Shown piece after piece: positions 5,084-10,187 of a stretch of DNA of 10,187 nt (position 1 is its first letter; each line of letters starts with the position of its first letter). This DNA comes from Desulfosarcina sp. (GTDB lineage Bacteria; Desulfobacterota; Desulfobacteria; Desulfobacterales; Desulfosarcinaceae): assembly GCA_018224455.1 (NCBI GenBank), contig JAGTUY010000495.1:1-10187 (forward strand), written 5' to 3'. A program made the position numbers and the translations under genes. The notes under the pieces are model-generated. The model did not search any database and was not told where the DNA came from. It saw only the letters and a list, made by a program, of their open reading frames with translations.

Positions 5084-6622
5084 CTACAGCGTCTGCGAGG
5101 CCCTTACCGGATGCGCCTTGAGATACTCCAGGCGGTTCAACCCGTTGATGTAGGCCTTGGCGCTGGCGGTGATGATGTCCGGGTCGGAGCCCCGGCCCAA
5201 GGCCATCAGGCCGTTTTCACGCAGGCGAACGGTTACCTCACCCTGGGCATCGGTGCCCCCGGTCAGGGCGCTGACGGTAAAGCGCAGCAGTTCGGCTTTG
5301 GCATTGGTCAACTGGGCGATGGTGTTGTATGCCGAGTCGATGGGGCCGTTGCCGTAGTTGGCGCCCTGGACGGAGCGGCCGTTGATGGAGAGCCGAACAC
5401 TGGCCATGGGCAGGACCGTGGTTCCGCAGGTGACGTGCAGGTATTCCAGTGAGAAGATTTCGGCGGACCTGAGCACGCCCTCGGTGACCAGGGCCTCCAG
5501 GTCTTCGTCCATGACGTGTTTTTTCTTGTCGGCCAGGGCCTTGAACTGTTTGAAAACCGTCTTGAGTTCCTCTTCGGACAGGTCGTAGCCCAGGTTCTTC
5601 AGGTGCGTGTACAGGGCGTGGCGGCCCGAATGCTTGCCCAGGACCAGCTGGTTGCGGCTTAAACCGATGGTCTCCGGCTTCATGATCTCATAGGTCATGG
5701 GGTTTTTCAGCATGCCGTCCTGGTGAATGCCCGCTTCGTGGGCAAAGGCGTTGGCACCCACGACAGCCTTGTTGGGCTGGACCATGATGCCGGTGATCAT
5801 GCTCACCAGGCGGCTGGTCGAGTAGATGTGCTGGGTCTGGACGCCGGTGTCGAAGGGCATGAGGTTCCGGCGGGTGTGCAGGGCCATGATCACCTCTTCC
5901 AGGGAGGTGTTGCCCGCCCGCTCGCCGATGCCGTTGATGGTCACTTCGGCCTGTCGCGCGCCGGCATTGATGGCGGCGATGGTATTGGCCGTGGCCAGGC
6001 CCAGGTCGTTGTGGCAGTGGACACTCAACGTGGCCTTGTGCATGTTGGCGGTGTTGGCCGTCACGTACTTGACCATCTCCTCGAATTCCTGGGGGATGGC
6101 GTAACCCACTGTGTCGGGCAGGTTGATCGTGGTGGCGCCGGCTTCGATGGCTGCGCCGAACACCTTGCACAGGTAGTCCCGGTCGCTGCGGGAGCCGTCT
6201 TCGGCGGAAAACTCCACGTTGTCGGTGAAGGTCCTGGCATACTTGACCGCTTCCACCGCTGCGTTGAGCACCTCCTCCCGGGACATCTTCAGCTTGTAGT
6301 CCAGGTGAATGTCAGAGGTGGCGATGAAGGTGTGAATTCGTGGGTTTGCCGCATGCTGGATGGCACCCCAGGCTTGGTCGATATCACTCTTGTTGGCCCG
6401 TGCCAAACCGGCAACCTGGGTGGTCTTCAGCCGCTTGGCGATTTCCGAAACCGCCTCGAAATCTCCTTCAGAGGCGGCGGGAAAGCCCGCTTCGAGAATA
6501 TCTACGCCCAGCTTTTCCAGTTGGACGGCCAGCCGCATCTTTTCATTGGTGTTCATGCTGGCGCCGGGACTCTGTTCGCCGTCCCGCAAGGTGGTGTCGA
6601 ATATTTTAATGCGCTCGATCAT
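5084..6622 (-). CDS. leuA: 2-isopropylmalate synthase
   Basis: Condenses acetyl-CoA with 2-oxoisovalerate, the first committed step of leucine synthesis. The 512-residue length is normal for the short bacterial form. The ATG at 6622 is preceded by AAGGAG 7 nt upstream and gives the usual MIERIKIFDTTLRDGEQ start; the open frame continues further upstream but lacks family sequence. The TIM barrel (about 4-270) shows TTLRDGEQSPG (Arg13, metal ligand Asp14), VHCHNDLG with metal ligands His202 and His204, and the signature NGIGERAGNTSLEE. A linker domain with HEAGIHQDG follows. The C-terminal LeuA dimer/regulatory domain (about 375-505) has NGPIDSAYN and the GRGSDPDIITASAKAYINGL end, the region that binds leucine for feedback inhibition. 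It is the last gene of the operon, 46 nt after cimA. Confidence 0.96.
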   Translation of the reverse strand: MIERIKIFDTTLRDGEQSPGASMNTNEKMRLAVQLEKLGVDILEAGFPAASEGDFEAVSEIAKRLKTTQVAGLARANKSDIDQAWGAIQHAANPRIHTFIATSDIHLDYKLKMSREEVLNAAVEAVKYARTFTDNVEFSAEDGSRSDRDYLCKVFGAAIEAGATTINLPDTVGYAIPQEFEEMVKYVTANTANMHKATLSVHCHNDLGLATANTIAAINAGARQAEVTINGIGERAGNTSLEEVIMALHTRRNLMPFDTGVQTQHIYSTSRLVSMITGIMVQPNKAVVGANAFAHEAGIHQDGMLKNPMTYEIMKPETIGLSRNQLVLGKHSGRHALYTHLKNLGYDLSEEELKTVFKQFKALADKKKHVMDEDLEALVTEGVLRSAEIFSLEYLHVTCGTTVLPMASVRLSINGRSVQGANYGNGPIDSAYNTIAQLTNAKAELLRFTVSALTGGTDAQGEVTVRLRENGLMALGRGSDPDIITASAKAYINGLNRLEYLKAHPVRASQTL

Positions 6623-6640
6623 TGCTGCTCTCCTTAACCT

Positions 6641-6672
6641 CCCGTTTTCGGTTTTCCGGTTCCCGGGTTCAG
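6641..6672 (+). repeat. Degenerate GGTT(C) heptads in the cimA-leuA spacer
   Basis: Reading the plus strand, the spacer breaks into units CGGTTTTC, CGGTTCC and CGGGTTC with a 7-8 nt step and a GGTT core. The last unit is an exact GGTTCAG at 6666-6672. That copy contains the cimA stop codon (TGA on the minus strand, 6671-6669). The same heptad, in the same orientation, makes up the long tract at 10068-10187. Common origin is an inference; the match is short. Confidence 0.45.
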
Positions 6673-8330
6673 GCGTTGACGGACATGGACCAGCCCAGCT
6701 TGAGATCTTTCGCCTTCCCGTCCGGGGATGGAATGCCACGTTGGTGGGCCTCTTTGGCCAGCTTGAACTGAAAGCTGTCCGCCAGGGCCTGCCAACTGGC
6801 CTCGATGATGTCCTCGGAGACGCCGATGGTGCTCCAGATCTGGTCCTGGTCGCGTGATTCCACCAATACCCGGACCTTGGCCTCCGTGCCTTCACGCCCG
6901 TCGACCACGCGCACCTTGAAGTCCACCAGTTTCATGGTATCCAGGTCGGGGTAGAAGTTGCCCAATGCCTTTCTCAGGGCATTGTCCAGGGCGCTCACCG
7001 GACCCAGACCCTCGGCGGCCGTTATTTCGTGACTGTCACCCACCGAAATCTTGATCGTGGCATGGGCCGAGCAGGGCAGATCCTTGTCCTTTTCGATGGT
7101 CACCCGGAAGGACTCCAGGTCGAACAGAGGCTTGAACTGCTCGGTGAATTTCTCCAGCATGATCTGAAAGGATCCGTCGGCCACGTCGAACTGGTAGCCT
7201 TCGTCCTCCATCTGTTTAATGGCGGCGACGATGGCCTTGCTGTCACTCCCGTTGGCGCCCAGGTCAACGCCCATCTCCTTGGCCTTGTACTCCACGTTGC
7301 TCTTGCCGGCAAGGTCGGACATGAGCACCCGGCGCTGGTTGCCAACGGTCTCCGGATCCATGTGTTCGTAGGCCCGTGATTCCTTTATGATGGCGCTGAC
7401 GTGAATGCCGCCTTTGTGGGCGAATGCGCTGCGTCCGACGAAGGGGCGGGAGTTCAAAGGAACGATGTTGGCCGTCTCGCTCACAAACCGGGAAAGGCTT
7501 TTCAGTCCGGCCAATTTTTCCTGCGGGATGCAGTGCCGGTTCATTTTGGTGCTCAGAACGGGGATGATGGTGGTCAGGTCGGCGTTGCCGCAGCGCTCCC
7601 CGTAGCCGTTGATCGTGCCGTGAACCATGACGGCGCCGCAGTGTATTGCCGCGATGGCGTTGGCGGCGGCCATACCGCAGTCGTTGTGGGTATGGATGCC
7701 CAGTTTCAGATTCCGCGCATCGCCGAGCCGCCGTTTCAAGTCCACAGAGACGGATTGGACGGTCGTTTCAATTTCGTGAGGCATGGTGCCCCCGTTGGTA
7801 TCGCAAAGGACCAGGAAATCGGCGCCGGCGCTCCAAGCGGCAGACAGGGTCTCCAGGGCATAATCCGGGTCATCCTTGAATCCGTCGAAAAAGTGCTCGG
7901 CGTCGTAGATCACTTCCCGGCCGCTGGCCTTGAGAAAAGCGACGCTGTCGGCGATCATGGCCAGGTTCTCCTCCAGGGTGTTGTCCATGATGGACTGCAC
8001 GTGAAGGGCCCAGCTCTTGCCGAATATGGCTGCTGCCGGGGCGTCGCTGTCCAGGATCGCTTTCAGGTTGGCATCGTCGGCGGCATGGATGCCGGGCCTG
8101 CGGGTGGATCCAAACGCGGTGATCCGGGCGGTCTGGAAGCGCTCCCGCTTGGCCAGATCGAAGAAGCGGATATCCCGGGGATTGGATCCGGGCCACCCGC
8201 CCTCGATGTAGTGGATTCCCATGTCATCCAGCCGCATGGCGATCTTGAGCTTCTCGTCGGCCGTGAAGGTGATGTTTTCTCCCTGAGTACCGTCTCTCAA
8301 GGTAGTATCGTAGATCAGGATGGTTTCCAT
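6669..8330 (-). CDS. cimA: (R)-citramalate synthase
   Basis: Condenses pyruvate with acetyl-CoA to citramalate, which leads to 2-oxobutanoate and isoleucine without threonine. The ATG at 8330 has AGGAG 7 nt upstream and gives the family start METILIYDTTLRDGTQ; the longer open frame overlapping the ilvC end is not used. At 553 residues it is slightly longer than usual. The barrel carries Arg12 and Asp13 in TTLRDGTQGEN, ligands His213 and His215 in GIHTHNDCGMA, and NGYGERCGNADL. The segment IHYIEGGWPGSNPRD (39-53) is characteristic of the Geobacter/Leptospira-type citramalate synthase and separates it from LeuA, as does TAFGSTRRPG (71-80). The C-terminal LeuA-type regulatory domain (about 405-530), with AEGLGPVSALDNALRKAL, probably binds isoleucine. 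It sits between ilvC and leuA. Confidence 0.95.
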   Translation of the reverse strand: METILIYDTTLRDGTQGENITFTADEKLKIAMRLDDMGIHYIEGGWPGSNPRDIRFFDLAKRERFQTARITAFGSTRRPGIHAADDANLKAILDSDAPAAAIFGKSWALHVQSIMDNTLEENLAMIADSVAFLKASGREVIYDAEHFFDGFKDDPDYALETLSAAWSAGADFLVLCDTNGGTMPHEIETTVQSVSVDLKRRLGDARNLKLGIHTHNDCGMAAANAIAAIHCGAVMVHGTINGYGERCGNADLTTIIPVLSTKMNRHCIPQEKLAGLKSLSRFVSETANIVPLNSRPFVGRSAFAHKGGIHVSAIIKESRAYEHMDPETVGNQRRVLMSDLAGKSNVEYKAKEMGVDLGANGSDSKAIVAAIKQMEDEGYQFDVADGSFQIMLEKFTEQFKPLFDLESFRVTIEKDKDLPCSAHATIKISVGDSHEITAAEGLGPVSALDNALRKALGNFYPDLDTMKLVDFKVRVVDGREGTEAKVRVLVESRDQDQIWSTIGVSEDIIEASWQALADSFQFKLAKEAHQRGIPSPDGKAKDLKLGWSMSVNA

Positions 8331-8360
8331 TGTTGTTCTCCTGGCACTGCCATGGCGGCG

Positions 8361-8389
8361 GGGTCTGGCCGGCGGTGCCGGCCGGACCC
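8361..8389 (-). promoter_or_regulatory. GC-rich hairpin in the ilvC-cimA spacer
   Basis: GGGTCTGGCCGGC (8361-8373) faces GCCGGCCGGACCC (8377-8389) across a 3-nt loop. In the minus-strand transcript the stem is 12 pairs with one C-A mismatch after the fifth pair. It occupies the centre of the 66-nt spacer, about 30 nt before the cimA start. No T run follows, so it is not an intrinsic terminator. It could stabilise or mark a processing point in the polycistronic mRNA; that role is inference. Confidence 0.55.
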
Positions 8390-8396
8390 ATACCAT

Positions 8397-9449
8397 CTAT
8401 TTGCGCCGGTTTTCCGGTCTGAGAGCGCGAACCGCGGCGCCGGCCCGCCACATTTCCGTATCGTGGATGACTTTCAGTTCCGCATCCAACCGTTCCCGGT
8501 AGTCCGGGGCGCTGTTGCATTCCAAGGTCCGGCGGGTCTCTTCACCGGTGACCACGCTTTTATACAGCTGATCGAATAGCGGCGCCACGGCGTCCCGGAA
8601 GCGGGGGGCCCAGTCCAGGGCGCCCCGCTGGGCGGTGGTGCTGCAGTTGGCGTACATCCAGTCCATGCCGTTTTGGGCCACCAGGCGAATCAGGCTCTGG
8701 GTCAACTCTTCGACCGTTTCGTTGAAGGCCTCGCTGGGGCTGTGGCCGTTCTTGCGAAGTACCGTGTACTGGGCTTCCATGACACCGGCCAGGCATCCCA
8801 TGAGCACGCCGCGTTCGCCGGTGAGGTCGCTGTGGACCTCTTTTTCAAAGGTGGTGGGAAACAGATAGCCGGAGCCGATGGCGATGCCCATGGCGAGGGT
8901 GCGCTGCCTGGCCCGTCCGGTATAGTCCTGGTGAACGGCAAAGCTTGAATTGATGCCGCTGCCGTCGAGGAAGTTGGCGCGCACCGTGGTTCCCGAGCCT
9001 TTAGGCGCCGCCAGGATCACATCTACGTTTTGCGGTGGGACGATCCCGGTCTGATCCCGGTAAACGATGCCGAAGCCATGGGAAAAATAAAGGGCATCCC
9101 CTTCGTTGAGGCAGGCTTTGACGGTGGGCCACATGGCCACCTGGCCGGCATCGGAGAGCAGGTACTGGACCACGGTGGCCTTTTTGGCGGCTTCCGCGAT
9201 GGGGAACAGGGTTTCTCCGGGGACGAAGCCATCGGCCACGGCCTTGTCCCAGGAGGCCGACCCTTCCCGCTGACCCACAATGACCGCAATGCCGTTATCG
9301 CGCATGTTCAGCGCCTGCCCCGGCCCCTGGACCCCGTATCCGAGTACGGCGACGATTTCTTTTTCAAGCAGTTCACGCGCCTGTTGGAGGGTGAATTCCT
9401 CCGCGGTGATCACTTCTTCAGTCGTTCCGCCAAAATCGATATGAGCCAT
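8397..9449 (-). CDS. ilvC: Ketol-acid reductoisomerase
   Basis: Mg- and NAD(P)H-dependent isomeroreductase acting on 2-acetolactate (valine, leucine) and 2-aceto-2-hydroxybutanoate (isoleucine). It has 350 residues, in the range of class I enzymes. The ATG at 9449 follows AAGGAG by 6 nt. The Rossmann domain shows VLGYGVQGPGQALNMRDNG (35-53) and, at the cofactor-selecting loop, VGQREGSASW (58-67), with Arg61, Ser64 and Ser66 suited to the NADPH phosphate. SHGFG (His124) and the loop LAAPKGSGTTVR (146-157) match the family. The C-terminal knotted domain has TTFEKEVHSDLTGERGVLMG, with Asp208 and Glu212 as the first Mg ligands. It diverges from E. coli IlvC and looks like the form in many anaerobes. 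It lies 108 nt after ilvN and 66 nt before cimA. Confidence 0.95.
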   Translation of the reverse strand: MAHIDFGGTTEEVITAEEFTLQQARELLEKEIVAVLGYGVQGPGQALNMRDNGIAVIVGQREGSASWDKAVADGFVPGETLFPIAEAAKKATVVQYLLSDAGQVAMWPTVKACLNEGDALYFSHGFGIVYRDQTGIVPPQNVDVILAAPKGSGTTVRANFLDGSGINSSFAVHQDYTGRARQRTLAMGIAIGSGYLFPTTFEKEVHSDLTGERGVLMGCLAGVMEAQYTVLRKNGHSPSEAFNETVEELTQSLIRLVAQNGMDWMYANCSTTAQRGALDWAPRFRDAVAPLFDQLYKSVVTGEETRRTLECNSAPDYRERLDAELKVIHDTEMWRAGAAVRALRPENRRK

Positions 9450-9528
9450 CTCATACTCCTTGTTTATAATATTAATTCCGGTAAGTTGTTTTTTATTTCC
9501 TGCCAAATCGGTTTAAAGGTGCGACGAC

Positions 9529-9547
9529 GCATGCCCCCGCGGCATGC
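9529..9547 (-). promoter_or_regulatory. Hairpin in the ilvN-ilvC spacer
   Basis: GCATGCC (9529-9535) pairs perfectly with GGCATGC (9541-9547) around a 5-nt loop, about 10 nt beyond the ilvN stop on the minus strand. No T run follows directly. The stretch between it and ilvC is AT-rich, and I find no pair of -35 and -10 boxes at good spacing there. It may protect the upstream mRNA end or attenuate weakly. Confidence 0.45.
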
Positions 9548-9557
9548 AAGCGACGGA

Positions 9558-10046
9558 TCAGTGAGGCTCCCTGAACAGGGCGATGGTTCCTGTCCGGGCA
9601 ATCTTCTTGATACCCATGGGTTTGAGCAGGTTGATCAGGGCCTTCATCTTATCTTCGGTCCCGGTGGCCTCGATAATATAATACTCGGGACCCACATCCA
9701 CCACCTTGCATCTGAAAATATCGACAATCCGCAATATCTCGTCACGGTTTTCAGGTTTGGCCCGTACGCATACCAGCGCCATTTCCCGTTGAACCGATCC
9801 GGACCCGGTAAGGTCTCTGAGCTTGATCACATTGATCAGTTTTCGAAGCTGCTTTTCGATCTGTTCAACCAGCGGTTGATTGGCTTTGGTGACGATGGTG
9901 ATCCGGGATACCAGCGGATCGATGGTTTCAGCCACGCAGAGGCTTTCGATGTTAAATCCACGGCCGCTGAACAATCCGACGATCCGGGAAAGCACGCCGG
10001 GTTCATTGTCCACCAGCATGGTCAGGATGTGTTTTTCTTCTGTCAT
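9558..10046 (-). CDS. ilvN: Acetolactate synthase small (regulatory) subunit
   Basis: Regulatory partner of the ThDP-dependent large subunit IlvB; it raises activity and confers feedback inhibition, usually by valine. At 162 residues it has the full usual length. Residues 5-80 form an ACT domain (MLVDNEPGVLSRIVGLFSGR then GFNIESL); residues 85-160 are the C-terminal ALS domain with the YYIIEATGTEDKM and ARTGTIALFR ends. By alignment to E. coli IlvH from memory, Asn14, Gly17 and Asn32 match the valine-binding Asn11, Gly14 and Asn29, so it should be feedback sensitive. No clear ribosome binding site precedes the ATG at 10046; only GATGGG is seen, 11 nt upstream. The repeat tract begins 21 nt before the start. 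The large subunit gene ilvB is expected just beyond the right edge but is not visible. Confidence 0.95.
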   Translation of the reverse strand: MTEEKHILTMLVDNEPGVLSRIVGLFSGRGFNIESLCVAETIDPLVSRITIVTKANQPLVEQIEKQLRKLINVIKLRDLTGSGSVQREMALVCVRAKPENRDEILRIVDIFRCKVVDVGPEYYIIEATGTEDKMKALINLLKPMGIKKIARTGTIALFREPH

Positions 10047-10067
10047 CGTAAATTTTTGCCCATCAGG

Positions 10068-10187
10068 GGTTCAAAGGTTCAGGGTTCAGGGTTCAGAGGT
10101 TTAGGGTTCAGAGGTTCAGGGTTCAGGGTTCAGAGGTTCAGAGGTTCAGAGGTTCAGGGTTCAGAGGTTCAGGGTTCAGAGGTTCAG
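10068..10187 (+). repeat. Heptad/octad tandem tract GGTTCAG(A), running off the window
   Basis: Sixteen units fill 10068-10187 without a gap and continue past the edge. Each is GGTTCAG (7 nt) or GGTTCAGA (8 nt), except the first (GGTTCAAA, 10068-10075) and the fifth (GGTTTAG, 10098-10104). After unit 5 the lengths run 8,7,7,8,8,8,7,8,7,8,7, so 7- and 8-nt units are mixed. There is no spacer sequence, so it is not a CRISPR array. The mixed period also rules out a coding repeat. It lies directly upstream of ilvN, presumably in the ilvB-ilvN spacer. It resembles the heptameric short tandem repeats described in cyanobacteria in form, not in sequence. Confidence 0.9.

Noticed and set aside
5723..6637. 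304-codon plus-strand open frame opposite leuA
   Set aside because: It is the antisense of the LeuA barrel, with a Gly- and Val-rich sequence typical of antisense translation.
6623..6895. N-terminal extension of LeuA into the cimA 3' end
   Set aside because: The extension overlaps cimA in another frame and is not LeuA-like; the ATG at 6622 has a good AAGGAG.
7401..8579. 392-codon plus-strand open frame opposite cimA and ilvC
   Set aside because: It is a shadow of two confident enzymes and crosses their spacer; no recognisable domain.
10068..10187. Tandem repeat as a CRISPR array
   Set aside because: Units are 7-8 nt, directly abutting, with no unique spacers and no cas genes nearby.
1..10187. 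Novel defence, mobile or secondary-metabolite system
   Set aside because: No nuclease, helicase, toxin-antitoxin, integrase, transposase or synthase cluster is present beyond the housekeeping RNase H. The WYL gene alone is not enough to claim defence.

Overview
The window looks like a chromosomal segment of a GC-rich Desulfobacterota (deltaproteobacterial) genome, most like the Desulfobacterales. That placement is an inference from protein style, from the ilvN-ilvC-cimA-leuA order and from the GGTTCAG-type simple repeats. No database search was possible. There are no rRNA, tRNA, CRISPR, phage or insertion-sequence genes.

Left part (1-1373, plus strand): the 3' end of a viroplasmin-RNase HI fusion is followed by a PilZ-domain protein with an N-terminal cysteine cluster. 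A good match to a sigma-28 (FliA) promoter sits just upstream of the PilZ gene and supports the downstream of its two possible starts.

Middle part (1422-4814, all minus strand): this is a loose set of housekeeping and accessory genes, two of them broken. In transcription order they are a small AF1514-like protein, a PaaI-type hotdog thioesterase, the C-terminal remnant of a universal stress protein, a class I methyltransferase, a WYL-domain regulator 6 nt behind it, and an aminotransferase pseudogene. The pseudogene keeps three separate blocks of a methionine-aminotransferase-like protein, joined by two internal deletions, plus a frameshift in a G run.

Right part (5084-10187, minus strand): this is a branched-chain amino acid operon read as ilvN, ilvC, cimA, leuA, with ilvB presumably just beyond the right edge. 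CimA makes citramalate from pyruvate and acetyl-CoA, which feeds 2-oxobutanoate into isoleucine synthesis without threonine deaminase. IlvN is the regulatory subunit of acetolactate synthase. IlvC serves both the valine/leucine and the isoleucine branches, and LeuA commits 2-oxoisovalerate to leucine. The spacers carry a heptad/octad GGTTCAG(A) tract upstream of ilvN, a degenerate relative of it between cimA and leuA, and hairpins before ilvC and before cimA.

I see no clear undescribed multi-gene system. The items most worth a second look are the repeat family within the operon, the triple-block pseudogene, the FliA-linked PilZ protein and the small AF1514-like gene with its own promoter and strong ribosome binding site.
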